From NCBI GenBank assembly GCA_024224155.1, contig JAAENP010000311.1, forward strand, positions 1 through 64,000: a DNA stretch of 64,000 nt, given 5' to 3'. The notes beneath the pieces are model-generated. The model saw nothing but the letters and a program-made list of their open reading frames with translations. It was not told the DNA's origin and ran no database searches. Numbering within the stretch: position 1 is the stretch's first letter; each line of letters starts with the position of its first letter. This stretch comes from a bacterium (GTDB lineage: Bacteria > Acidobacteriota > Thermoanaerobaculia > Multivoradales > JAHEKO01). Of this stretch, positions 48,557 through 56,928 are shown in pieces. The position numbers were made by a program, and so were the translations under genes.

Positions 48557-50182
48557 TTACGGAGCGCCCGGCCGGTCCATCAGGTCCGCCAGACTCCGGC
48601 CCGAGATCGACTCCGGAGGATCGACCCCTACCCATGAGGCGAGAGTCGGTCCGATGTCGACCGTGCGCACCGGGTCGATTTGGACGACCGGTGCGACTCC
48701 CCGCCGCCAGAAGATCAGCGGCACATGGGTATCGTAGCGGTGGGGAGTGCCGTGGGAAGAGGCCTGAAATCGAGACGGTAGGAAGAACTCATCCCATTCG
48801 ATGGCGAAGTCGGCGCTGCGCTCCGGGAAGTAGCTGTGCGCGAACTTCCGCTGCATGTCGCCAGGCCCTTCGCGGGAAACTTCCCCCGCGAGCCAGACCC
48901 GGGCCACGGAAGGACACTGCTCGAGCAGCACCTTGGTCCTTTGCAGAAGCTCATCCCGGGACACCCGCGCGTCGGCGGGCAGCGGCGCAAGAAAGGGCCC
49001 CGGCAAGAGCCACCGGGCCTCGCCAAATTCCTGGTCGAGCGTCGACTCGACTCCTTGAAAACACCCGACCTCATCGGCTCCCGCGCGCGCACCCGGCAGT
49101 CCCTGGGCCGCTCGCAGCTCGGGTACGGGAACCGAGCCGTGGTCGCTGGTCAAAACTACGACCACGTCGCCTAGACCCACGGCTTGCTCGAGAAACTCGA
49201 AGAATTCTTCCAGCCGGCGATCCAACCGGACCAGAACGTCGAAAAACTCACGACTGTCGGGTCCATACTCATGTCCCACCGTGTCCGAGGTCGAAAAACC
49301 GATCGCCAGCAGATCGGGATAGACGTCTTTCCCCAGCCCCTCCTCCGAGACGGCGCGGCGAGCCAAGCGGAGCAGGAAATCGTCCATCCAGGGCGACGAC
49401 CGAGCGTCCCAGAAGAAGTTCTCGTCGGCCGCGAGCGACAGTCCTCCGATGACGTGCGGAAAATCCTCCTCGAGCGGGCCCAAGTCGTAGGAGACGACCT
49501 CCATCTCATCGAGGTGCTCGGGTTCGAACGCCAGCGCCTCCCAGACCTGGCCGAACTTGCTCTCGAGGAAACTCTCACTGTTGAACTCCTCCAGCCACGG
49601 CGCCTTGGATCTCGGATAGTAACTCGACGAGACGAAGGCGCCTTCCTCTCCGTACCAGTAGGCGCCATCGGCCCGATGCCCCCCCATCAGAACTGCCGAC
49701 CGGTCCTTCCTGCTCATGGCAAAGACCCGGCTCTCCGGATAACGGTCCTTGAGCCAGTCACCGATCGCGCTGCATTCCAACCGCGTCGGCCCCTTTTCAT
49801 CGTCTTCGCCACTTAGCTCATGGCGTTCGTCATCGACCGAATACACGCGCTCGCCGGTCGCGCGATCGATCCAGTAGTTGGAGATGATGCCGTGCTCGGA
49901 CGGGTAACAGCCGGTCGCGATCGAGGCGTGTCCCGGCGCGGTGTGGGTAATGGCGTGCTCGTGGTGGGCTTCGGCGAACGACGCGCCTTCGTCGAGCAGC
50001 CGGCGGAGACCACCCTCGAATACGCTGTCGAACCTGGTCAGGTGCTCTCCTCCGAGCTGGTCGACAACGATGAGCACGACCAACTTGGGGGTCCCCGCAG
50101 GTGGCGCCGCTGACGGCTCGCGCGAGCAGCCCGAGGCCAGGCACGAGCCAAGGACGATACAAGTGACCCAGTTCAACCTCAT
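48557..50182 (-). CDS. Alkaline-phosphatase-superfamily lipoprotein (nucleotide pyrophosphatase/sulfatase fold)
   Basis: 541 residues from the ATG at 50180-50182, in ATGA overlap with the gene upstream. Lipobox signal LNWVTCIVLGSCLASGC. The phosphodiesterase/phosphatase core has VVLIVVDQLGGEH (first metal Asp), the nucleophile region HAITHTAPGHASIATGCYPS, and later metal ligands in LTSDHGSVPVPE and ASSHGTPHRYDTHVPLIFWR. This is the PafA-like/type I phosphodiesterase arrangement, with Thr as nucleophile in TAPGHAS. Periplasmic phosphate release is likely. The last region ends ISGRSLADLMDRPGA. Confidence 0.88.
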   Translation of the reverse strand: MRLNWVTCIVLGSCLASGCSREPSAAPPAGTPKLVVLIVVDQLGGEHLTRFDSVFEGGLRRLLDEGASFAEAHHEHAITHTAPGHASIATGCYPSEHGIISNYWIDRATGERVYSVDDERHELSGEDDEKGPTRLECSAIGDWLKDRYPESRVFAMSRKDRSAVLMGGHRADGAYWYGEEGAFVSSSYYPRSKAPWLEEFNSESFLESKFGQVWEALAFEPEHLDEMEVVSYDLGPLEEDFPHVIGGLSLAADENFFWDARSSPWMDDFLLRLARRAVSEEGLGKDVYPDLLAIGFSTSDTVGHEYGPDSREFFDVLVRLDRRLEEFFEFLEQAVGLGDVVVVLTSDHGSVPVPELRAAQGLPGARAGADEVGCFQGVESTLDQEFGEARWLLPGPFLAPLPADARVSRDELLQRTKVLLEQCPSVARVWLAGEVSREGPGDMQRKFAHSYFPERSADFAIEWDEFFLPSRFQASSHGTPHRYDTHVPLIFWRRGVAPVVQIDPVRTVDIGPTLASWVGVDPPESISGRSLADLMDRPGAP

Positions 50183-51261
50183 TCCGGCTTCTCGGAGCCG
50201 GCGAGTATACAGTCGGTCCAGTCCCGAGCGTCGAGGCGCCGCCTCCGCTCCTCGAGATCGAGCTCGGCGAGGCATCGCGCGCCCGAGTAGAAAGGCGCCA
50301 GGTTTCCATCAACCGCCCCAAGCAGTGCCGTCAAGGCACCCAGCCATTCGCGGTAGAGACCCAAGCCGGCCAGATCCGCGTTGTTGAGCTCTCGGCCGAT
50401 CCAACCCGAGAAGGGAGAGTCGTTCTCGCCAGCCAGTGTGAGGAGCTCGCCTTCGAGCTCCTGGAACAGCTCGGCCTTTCGCGCCCTCTGGTTCGGGTCA
50501 TCACCCGCATACAGCTCTTCGAGTCGGGCCCGAGTTGTCGCTATCGAATCGTAGGCCCGATCCCCTCTCGCGAGATAGCTCCGGTAGTCCTCTGCCCGAT
50601 CCCCGGCATTCCCATCTTCCGTCCTCGCCAGCCAGCGGAGCACACCGGCGCGCTCGACCGCGGTCGCGAATGACTCGTTGAAGGCGCTGTCGTCCTTGAC
50701 GTATACGACTGCGTGAGCGAGCTCATGGAAGAGCAGCGCCGCGACATCCCGATCCCCTGAGAAAAGAAACGTGCTGAGCAGCGGATCGCCCATCCAGCCC
50801 AGACTCGAGAAGGCTCGCACGCCGCCAACCGAAACGTCCATCCTTTCCCCTCGCAACTTTTCCGCAAACCGTTCGGCCTTTGCGCGAGAAAAGAAACCGC
50901 GATAGGCAACGCACCCGGCTATGGGAAAGCACCAGGTTCGGGGCTCCAGGCCGAACTCCGGCGCCGCAACCACGGTCCAGACCACGTACGGCCGCTCCAG
51001 ATCGAGATACTTCTCGTACCTGCCGTCGACCGGCAGGTCGAGCTCGGCGGCGGCAAAGGCGCGCAGGTCGCGAGCAAAAACCAACCGCTCCTTGAGCTCG
51101 GCCGGGGTGTCCGATTGCGCAACCAGTTTGTCGATGTTGCGGCCGCGGGTCATGAGACCCAGCGCGCCGCCGCCGAGGTGCGCGTAGTACCCGAGCCGCG
51201 CACAGCCCCCGGTGGCCAGGGCGACTACGATCAGACCGAGGATCTTTGCCGGTACCTTCAA
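50179..51261 (-). CDS. Putative aminopeptidase lipoprotein (Aminopep/DUF2265 family)
   Basis: 360 residues from a TTG. The signal ends LATGGC with a likely lipid-modified cysteine. Early motifs GYYAHLGGGALGLMTRGRN and DLRAFAAAELDLPVDGRYEK are characteristic of the PF10023-type family. The zinc-peptidase motif HELAHAVVYVKDD is followed by NESFATAVE, supplying the third ligand. The TTG start is supported by TAGCGT (51269-51274) seven bases ahead. It is coupled to the phosphatase gene by an ATGA overlap and is divergent from the M14 gene. Confidence 0.85.
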   Translation of the reverse strand: MKVPAKILGLIVVALATGGCARLGYYAHLGGGALGLMTRGRNIDKLVAQSDTPAELKERLVFARDLRAFAAAELDLPVDGRYEKYLDLERPYVVWTVVAAPEFGLEPRTWCFPIAGCVAYRGFFSRAKAERFAEKLRGERMDVSVGGVRAFSSLGWMGDPLLSTFLFSGDRDVAALLFHELAHAVVYVKDDSAFNESFATAVERAGVLRWLARTEDGNAGDRAEDYRSYLARGDRAYDSIATTRARLEELYAGDDPNQRARKAELFQELEGELLTLAGENDSPFSGWIGRELNNADLAGLGLYREWLGALTALLGAVDGNLAPFYSGARCLAELDLEERRRRLDARDWTDCILAGSEKPE

Positions 51262-51281
51262 GTCGAATACGCTACCCGATA
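51262..51281. promoter_or_regulatory. Shared -10 of a divergent leaderless gene pair
   Basis: Only 20 bases separate the TTG of the lipoprotein aminopeptidase (minus) and the ATG of the M14 peptidase (plus). TACGCT (51268-51273, plus) is eight bases before the ATG. TAGCGT (51269-51274, minus) is seven bases before the TTG. The two -10 candidates use the same base pairs. Confidence 0.5.
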
Positions 51282-52400
51282 ATGGTGCAGTTCCCCCGCT
51301 TGCCGGCGGCCGAGATCCTCGGCGGCGACCCGACGATCTGGGAGAGCTCGGCTTCGACCATCGGCTCCTCCAGGGGAGGCCGCCCGATTCGAGGCTTGCA
51401 CGCCGGGTCGGGCGGTTTTCAGATCAGCTTGATTGGCGGCTGCCACGCCGACGAGCCGGTCGGACCCGCCATGCTCGACCGCCTCGCGAGCCACCTCGTC
51501 ACGCTTCCCAGAAACCACGAGTTGCTTCGCGACTGCACCTGGCGAATCGTGCCGCACGTCAACCCTGACGGCGAGGCGCGTAATCGAGTCTGGACCAGCA
51601 AGCGGGTCGACACCCACGATTGTCTCGGCAGCCCGGATCACGGCTACGACTTGCCCACCTACCTCGAGCATGTTGCGCGCGAGCTGCCCGGCGACGACAT
51701 CGAGTTCGGTTTTCCCAGGCCAGGTGAGACGCCAACCGCCGGGCTTCGAACCGAGAACGTCGCGGTAGCGGAGTTCCTTGCCGAAGGCGCTCCTATACGA
51801 GTACACGGCTCATTTCACGGCATGGGTCTGGCGCCCGGCCCGTGGTTTCTGCTCGAGGCCTCGTGGACCGACCGTACTTCGGCCCTACGAGCAAGGCTCG
51901 CGGCACGGGTCGCCGAAATGGGGTACCGGCTCTTCGACGCCGAGCGCCATGGCGAGAAGGGGTTCCATCGGATCGCTCCAGGCTTTGCCACGCGCCCCGA
52001 CTCGACGGCGATGCGGGAGTTTTTCAAAGCGCGAGGCGAGCGCGACGAGGCGGCCAAGTTCCGGCCGAGCTCCATGGAGTTCGCCCGCGCCCACGGCCCC
52101 GACCCGCTGACCTTCGTCAGCGAGATGCCGCTCTTTCTGACGCCATCGCTCGGCGGCGACCTGGTCGAGCATCACCAGCTTCAGGAGCTCCGGAATCGGC
52201 TGCAGGAAGCGACGGCGCGCGGAGCCGAGAGCCTGACCCAGGTACAGGCCGAGCTCGAGATCTCACCCATGCCCATCCGCGATCAGATGGTCTTACAGCT
52301 CGCGTTCTTGGACGAAGCGTTGGCGGCGGTGCTGGCCTCGGAGCCGGTTCACCTGAACCGCGCCCAGCCAGAGCACACCCCAAAGGAGGGCGGGCACTAG
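51282..52400 (+). CDS. M14-family zinc carboxypeptidase-like protein
   Basis: 372 residues from the ATG at 51282. Zinc ligands: His and Glu in ISLIGGCHADEPVG and the third His in RVHGSFHGMGLAPGP; the substrate-binding RIVPHVNPDGEARNR is typical of the M14 succinylglutamate-desuccinylase/carboxypeptidase group. The later SEMPLFLTPSLGGDLVEHHQ region is conserved in relatives that cleave cell-wall peptides or N-acyl amino acids, but the substrate is not fixed. No signal peptide. Its stop shares a CTAG palindrome with the convergent FHA-EAL gene. Confidence 0.85.
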   Translation: MVQFPRLPAAEILGGDPTIWESSASTIGSSRGGRPIRGLHAGSGGFQISLIGGCHADEPVGPAMLDRLASHLVTLPRNHELLRDCTWRIVPHVNPDGEARNRVWTSKRVDTHDCLGSPDHGYDLPTYLEHVARELPGDDIEFGFPRPGETPTAGLRTENVAVAEFLAEGAPIRVHGSFHGMGLAPGPWFLLEASWTDRTSALRARLAARVAEMGYRLFDAERHGEKGFHRIAPGFATRPDSTAMREFFKARGERDEAAKFRPSSMEFARAHGPDPLTFVSEMPLFLTPSLGGDLVEHHQLQELRNRLQEATARGAESLTQVQAELEISPMPIRDQMVLQLAFLDEALAAVLASEPVHLNRAQPEHTPKEGGH

Positions 52401-53572
52401 CGCGCCGGACTCACGGGTCTCTCGTCGCCCACCGCTTCTTCGCCAACCGGTCGAGGCAACGAGTAGTAGTAGCCCTGAGCGCATTCGAAGCCCGCGCTCG
52501 CACAGGCTTCCGCCTCACCTCGCGATTCGATCCCTTCGGCTATCGGCACGATCCCGATCGAGCGGGAAGTGGCAACCAGGCCGGCGACGAATTGAAGACG
52601 CTCCTCCGGAGCCCGGTGCAGATCCCGAATCAGGCTCATGTCGAACTTGAGATAGTCCGGCGGCACCTCGGCAATCTGGCGCAAACGCGACTGCCCGGTA
52701 CCGAAGTCGTCGTAGGCCAGCTGAACGCCCAGATCCCTCAAGCCATCTCGAATCTCGGCGATTCGCTCGCTCCCCGTGACCGCGGCTTCATGAATCTCGA
52801 TGGCCAGACGAAGACCGGGCTCCTCATCGCGCAGCTCTTCGACCGAGCGCAGGAACCGTTTCGGCTCCTGCAGCTCGGCCGGGTGGGTATTCATAAAACA
52901 GATGGGACTTCCGGGCAGGCTCCGCGCCGCTCTTGCGCCGACCTTGCGGCAGAGCTGACTCAGCTCGCGCTCCCGTCCCAGTCGTTCTGCAATGTAGAAG
53001 AGCTCGAGCGGCAGTGTTTCCAGGTCCCCGAGCAGTCCTCGCGACAGCAATTCGTATCCCAGCACGTCCTGGGTCCCGGCGATGTTGTACATCGCCTGGA
53101 AGTAGGGCTGGACCGCTTCTCTGTTCATCAGCCGAGTGAACTCGCTGGTGTGCTCTCGCAGTTGGGCCGCGAGCACCTGAGTGTCCAGCTCCCGGGTTTG
53201 TCCTTCGTCTGTATCCAGCGGCGGCCGATAGGCACCGAGCCTGAACACCAGATCGGCGAAGTGAATCGTATCGCCGTCGTTCAACTGGACCGCTTCTTCG
53301 ATCCGAGTCGAATTGACGTAGGTGCCGTTGGTGCTGGTCAGGTCGCGGACCCAAAGCGCTCCGTCCTGTTCGAACAGCTCAGCGTGCTCGTGGGACACGC
53401 TGGTCGAATACAGGTAGAGGTCCGCGCCCGAGTGACGCCCGATCTTCAACGGAAGAGATCGAATGATGGTTCGCCACTGCTTCTGGTTCTTGTCGACGAA
53501 GCCGACCAGGTACCAGTACGCATCCGACGACAGGCCCCGGTTTGCGGGATGAGGTTCGGCTCGGTCTTCCAT
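52397..53572 (-). CDS. FHA domain - EAL domain fusion (c-di-GMP phosphodiesterase-type)
   Basis: 391 residues from the ATG at 53570-53572. The FHA domain (about 20-115) has LKIGRHSGADLYLYSTSVSH and LTSTNGTYVN, the phosphothreonine-binding landmarks. The EAL domain (about 150-380) keeps the catalytic signature in variant form: GYELLSRG (Glu of EAL), CFMNTHP (Asn), IEIHEAAV (Glu), AYDDFGTG (Asp-Asp), LKFDMSLI (Lys), IAEGIE (Glu) and CAQGYYYSLP (Gln). All metal and base residues appear present, so c-di-GMP hydrolysis is plausible, gated by recognition of a phosphorylated protein. No GGDEF domain is attached. Confidence 0.88.
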   Translation of the reverse strand: MEDRAEPHPANRGLSSDAYWYLVGFVDKNQKQWRTIIRSLPLKIGRHSGADLYLYSTSVSHEHAELFEQDGALWVRDLTSTNGTYVNSTRIEEAVQLNDGDTIHFADLVFRLGAYRPPLDTDEGQTRELDTQVLAAQLREHTSEFTRLMNREAVQPYFQAMYNIAGTQDVLGYELLSRGLLGDLETLPLELFYIAERLGRERELSQLCRKVGARAARSLPGSPICFMNTHPAELQEPKRFLRSVEELRDEEPGLRLAIEIHEAAVTGSERIAEIRDGLRDLGVQLAYDDFGTGQSRLRQIAEVPPDYLKFDMSLIRDLHRAPEERLQFVAGLVATSRSIGIVPIAEGIESRGEAEACASAGFECAQGYYYSLPRPVGEEAVGDERPVSPAR

Positions 53573-53691
53573 TCTTCGCCTGGTGCTTCTCCGGCGACCC
53601 CTTCTTGGCCGCAACTTAGGCTGAAGCATGGCATAGGCACCGCGCCAGCGAAGCGAAACAGATCACAAATCGAGAGCCGGCTTTCGACGGC

Positions 53692-53726
53692 TTGACAGCC
53701 GATGGAAAGATGAGTATCCTTCCATC
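53692..53726 (+). promoter_or_regulatory. Promoter and palindromic operator of the SAM-cycle unit
   Basis: TTGACA (53692-53697) and TATCCT (53715-53720) are 17 bases apart. An inverted repeat, GATGGAAAGAT (53701-53711) and ATCCTTCCATC (53716-53726), ten of eleven matching with a four-base spacer, covers the promoter spacer and -10. The ATG is at 53730, nine bases after the -10, with no Shine-Dalgarno site, so the message may be leaderless. Fits autorepression by the adjacent ArsR-type protein. Confidence 0.75.
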
Positions 53727-53729
53727 CGG

Positions 53730-54698
53730 ATGAACGGATTAAACCTTGAGCCCCAACGCTCATTCGAGCCCGGAGTCCTGGACCGCATGGCGGTCCTGGG
53801 AGACTCCGTGCGCTGTCGGATCCTGCTCTCCTGTGAGCAGCAGGAGCTGACGGTTTCCGAGCTCTGCACGACTCTCCAGCTACCTCAGTCCACGGTCAGT
53901 CGGCACCTCAAGACCTTGCTCGACGACGGCTGGTTGGAAGCACGCAAGGACGGCACCAGTCGGCTCTACACGGCGCGCGAGCCCAACTCGGCCACCGCGG
54001 TCGAGCTTTGGGATCTCGTACGCCGAGAGCTCGTGGCGAGTCCCCGGGCACGAGAAGACCAGCGCCGGCTTCTGGAGATTCTGGCGGAGCGCCCGGGACG
54101 ATCCCAGGCGTTCTTCTCGTCAACGGCCGGCCAGTGGGCCGAAATGCGCCAGGACCTGTTCGGCAACCGCTTCGACCTGGAAGCCATGTTGGCCCTTCTG
54201 AGCGACCAGTGGACGGTCGCCGACCTGGGCTGCGGCGCCGGCGACCTCGCTGCCGCGCTCGCCCCTCACGTCCGACGCGTGATAGCCGTGGACGACTCCC
54301 CAGAGATGTTGACCGCCGCAACCGAACGGCTGGCGCGATTCGAGAACGTCGACGTTCGACTCGGAAGGCTCGAAGAGATCCCGGTCGGGGACGCCGAGCT
54401 GGACGCCGCCACCGTGATGCTTGTGCTTCACCACGTCGCCTCACCGGAGGCGGTGCTGGCCGAGGCCGCGCGCTGCCTACGCCCCGGCGGCCAGCTCCTA
54501 CTGGTCGACATGCTGCCGCACGAGCGTGAGAAGTTCAGAAACGAGATGGGCCACGTATGGCTCGGTTTCGACCCGCAGCGAATCGAGCAGTGGCTCACGA
54601 ACGCGCAGCTCGAGCGCACCCGCGTCACTACCCTCACACCCCAACCCGATGCCCAGGGGCCGTCGCTGTTCGCGGCGAGCGCCGTGAAACCCAAGTAA
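53730..54698 (+). CDS. ArsR-family regulator fused to a SAM-dependent methyltransferase domain
   Basis: 322 residues. Residues about 15-90 are an ArsR winged helix: LDRMAVLGDSVRCRILLSCE, LCTTLQLPQSTVSRHLKTLL. Residues about 130-315 are a class I methyltransferase: VADLGCGAGDLAAALAPHV, VIAVDDSPEMLTAA, DAATVMLVLHHVASPEAVLA, CLRPGGQLLLVDMLPHERE. A regulator that carries a SAM/SAH-type domain and sits in front of ahcY strongly suggests control of the methionine cycle by sensing S-adenosyl compounds, as proposed for SahR-type ArsR proteins. Enzyme activity of the domain is not required for sensing. Confidence 0.88.
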   Translation: MNGLNLEPQRSFEPGVLDRMAVLGDSVRCRILLSCEQQELTVSELCTTLQLPQSTVSRHLKTLLDDGWLEARKDGTSRLYTAREPNSATAVELWDLVRRELVASPRAREDQRRLLEILAERPGRSQAFFSSTAGQWAEMRQDLFGNRFDLEAMLALLSDQWTVADLGCGAGDLAAALAPHVRRVIAVDDSPEMLTAATERLARFENVDVRLGRLEEIPVGDAELDAATVMLVLHHVASPEAVLAEAARCLRPGGQLLLVDMLPHEREKFRNEMGHVWLGFDPQRIEQWLTNAQLERTRVTTLTPQPDAQGPSLFAASAVKPK

Positions 54699-54699
54699 A

Positions 54700-54737
54700 A
54701 CGACCAGTTCCAAGACCAACGACCGGTTCCAAAACGC
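54700..54737 (+). repeat. Tandem 19-base repeat between the regulator gene and ahcY
   Basis: Two units, AACGACCAGTTCCAAGACC and AACGACCGGTTCCAAAAC, lie head to tail in the 60-base gap, just before the AGGAG site of ahcY. Function unknown; could be a second regulatory site. Confidence 0.5.
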
Positions 54738-54758
54738 CGTAACAGGAGAAACCCAACC

Positions 54759-56252
54759 ATGACCGTGATGACCGAATCCAACCCGACAAGCGCGGAGGCT
54801 GCCACCCGCGTGCCGTTCAAGGTGGCCGACCTGAATCTCGCCGAAAGCGGCCGCAAGGAGATTCGACTCGCCGAGCACGAAATGCCGGGCCTCATGGCCC
54901 TACGCTCGAAGTACGGGCAGACCAAGCCGCTGGCCGGGGCCAAGATCATGGGCTCGCTGCACATGACGGTCCAGACCGCCGTCCTGATCGAAACCCTGAC
55001 CGAGCTCGGCGCCGATGTGCGCTGGGTGTCGTGCAACATCTTCTCCACCCAGGATCACGCCGCCGCCGCGGTCGTGGTGGGCCGGCCCGAGACTGGCGGC
55101 ACACCGGCAGCCCCCAAGGGCATCCCGGTCTTCGCCTGGAAGGGCGAGACCCTGGAAGAGTACTGGTGGTGCACCAAGGAAGCGCTCCTCTGGCCCGACG
55201 GCTCGGGCCCGGACCTGATCGTCGATGACGGCGGCGACGCCACCCTGTTCGTCCACAGAACCCGCGAGTTCGAGCAAGCCGGCACAATTCCGGAGTTCGA
55301 CGCCGACAACGACCCCGAGGAGTGGGGCGTCATTCTCGGTGCGATCCGGACCGAGCTTGCAGCCCACCCGGGCGCTTGGACAAAGCTGGCCGAAGGCATC
55401 AAGGGCGTGTCCGAAGAGACCACGACCGGCGTCCACCGCCTCTATCAGATGGAAAAAGAGGGCAGCCTCCTGTTTCCGGCGATCAACGTCAACGACTCGG
55501 TGACCAAGTCGAAGTTCGACAACATCTACGGCTGCCGGCACTCGGTCGTCGACGGCCTCAACCGGGCGACCGACGTGATGATCGCCGCCAAGACCGCGGT
55601 CGTCTGCGGTTTCGGCGAAGTCGGCAAGGGCTGCGCCCAGGCCCTGCGTGGGCAGGGCGCCCGGGTGGTAGTGACCGAGATCGACCCCATCTGCGCGCTG
55701 CAAGCGGCGATGGAGGGTTATGAGGTCACAACGCTCGAAGACGTCGTCGAGACGGCGGACATCTTCGTCACCACGACCGGTAACTTCGACATCATCACCG
55801 CCGAGCACATGGCGCGGATGAAGGACAAGGCCATCGTGTCCAACATCGGCCATTTCGACAACGAGATCGACATTGCCGGCCTGAAGAAGATGAATGGCGT
55901 TCGCTCGGAGAACGTCAAACCGCAGTACGACGAGTGGATCTTCCCGGACGGTCACTCGGTGCTGATCCTCGCCGAGGGCCGGTTGATGAACCTCGGTTGC
56001 GCTACCGGCCACCCTTCTTTCGTGATGTCGGCCTCGTTCACCAACCAGGTTCTGGCTCAGATCGATCTGTGGGCCAACCGCGAGACCTACGACAAGACCG
56101 TCATGATGCTGCCGAAGATGCTCGACGAAGAGGTCGCACGGCTGCACCTCGACCAGCTGGGAGTCAAGCTCACCCGGCTGACGGACGAGCAGGCCAAATA
56201 CATCGGGGTGGATGTGGACGGCCCGTACAAGCCGGACCACTATCGCTACTAG
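54759..56252 (+). CDS. ahcY: Adenosylhomocysteinase AhcY (S-adenosylhomocysteine hydrolase)
   Basis: Splits S-adenosylhomocysteine to homocysteine and adenosine, removing the inhibitor of methylation; NAD-dependent, cytoplasmic. 497 residues, the longer bacterial form with the 40-residue insert ([20 protein letters not shown] region). Landmarks: [69 protein letters not shown], the NAD motif [13 protein letters not shown] and the C-terminal PDHYRY. Intact. A later ATG at 54768 is also possible. A strong hairpin follows. Confidence 0.97.
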   Translation: MTVMTESNPTSAEAATRVPFKVADLNLAESGRKEIRLAEHEMPGLMALRSKYGQTKPLAGAKIMGSLHMTVQTAVLIETLTELGADVRWVSCNIFSTQDHAAAAVVVGRPETGGTPAAPKGIPVFAWKGETLEEYWWCTKEALLWPDGSGPDLIVDDGGDATLFVHRTREFEQAGTIPEFDADNDPEEWGVILGAIRTELAAHPGAWTKLAEGIKGVSEETTTGVHRLYQMEKEGSLLFPAINVNDSVTKSKFDNIYGCRHSVVDGLNRATDVMIAAKTAVVCGFGEVGKGCAQALRGQGARVVVTEIDPICALQAAMEGYEVTTLEDVVETADIFVTTTGNFDIITAEHMARMKDKAIVSNIGHFDNEIDIAGLKKMNGVRSENVKPQYDEWIFPDGHSVLILAEGRLMNLGCATGHPSFVMSASFTNQVLAQIDLWANRETYDKTVMMLPKMLDEEVARLHLDQLGVKLTRLTDEQAKYIGVDVDGPYKPDHYRY

Positions 56253-56280
56253 GGCGATACTAGGTTTCAGCAGCTTCAAT

Positions 56281-56308
56281 GAGAGGCCGGCGTCTTCGCC
56301 GGCCTCTC
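56281..56308 (+). terminator. Hairpin terminator after ahcY
   Basis: GAGAGGCCGGCG-TCTT-CGCCGGCCTCTC is a perfect 12-bp stem with a four-base loop, 28 bases after the ahcY stop. It is followed by CACCTTTCGG, not a full U-run, so termination may need Rho or be partial. Confidence 0.75.
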
Positions 56309-56928
56309 CACCTTTCGGAACCGCCCTCGCGCAGACGGCGAGCGGACGAGCCTTGACGCTCGAAGGCGCTGATCGATCGTCCGGAAGCGCCGGCCAAAAC
56401 GGACAACAGCCGGTCCCGGACTCGCCCCCGCTCAGCCTTGTGGCTTGTGCGATCCGGCGGGCTCATTGCGGGCTAGTCTCGGGCGATTCGCGCGTCTCCT
56501 CGCTACCTCCCTCGACAAGGCTCCGCAACGCTAAGAGCCCCGCTGCGGTGCGGGCAAATCGCTGATCCTCGACTCACCCGCACTCGCGACGCCGGATCCT
56601 CGCACCGCCCCAAACGGCTTTGCGTTGGCGAGGCCGAGACCGGCTTCCTCTTCTTCGACAGTCACTCGGGAGGCTCGGGAGACAGCCGATTCGGCAGAGC
56701 AGCAGCCAGGGGGCTCGCCGCAAGCGCTCGGCAATTCGGCATGAAGGCCACCATCGGCATGCGCGTAGCGGCGCGCAGCCGAGGGCCTGACCGCCGCAGG
56801 TCTCCTTGCCCGAGGCGTCCCCTGGCCGCTGCTTTGGCAATCGGCGCCGCCGCGCCTGGAATCGAATGATGGAGGACTCGGCTTGAACGGACCGTCGGAG
56901 CACATCGGAGGCGGTTGAAGAGTGGAGG
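56309..56928. repeat. Gene-free repeat region after ahcY
   Basis: No convincing gene. 56432-56505 is family G copy 1 (CTTGTGCGATCCGGCGGGCT, CGGGCGATTCGCGCGTCTCC), found inverted at 60788-60862. 56708-56785 is family F copy 2 (AGGGGGCTCGCCGCAAGCGC and GCGCGTAGCGGCGCGCA), matching 22238-22316. 56600-56650 (GGCGAGGCCGAGACCGGCTT) echoes sequence near 60870-60895. Confidence 0.6.

Noticed and set aside
54699-54758. A SAH riboswitch before ahcY
   Set aside because: The gap is only 60 bases, dominated by a tandem repeat and a Shine-Dalgarno site, with no visible riboswitch pseudoknot.
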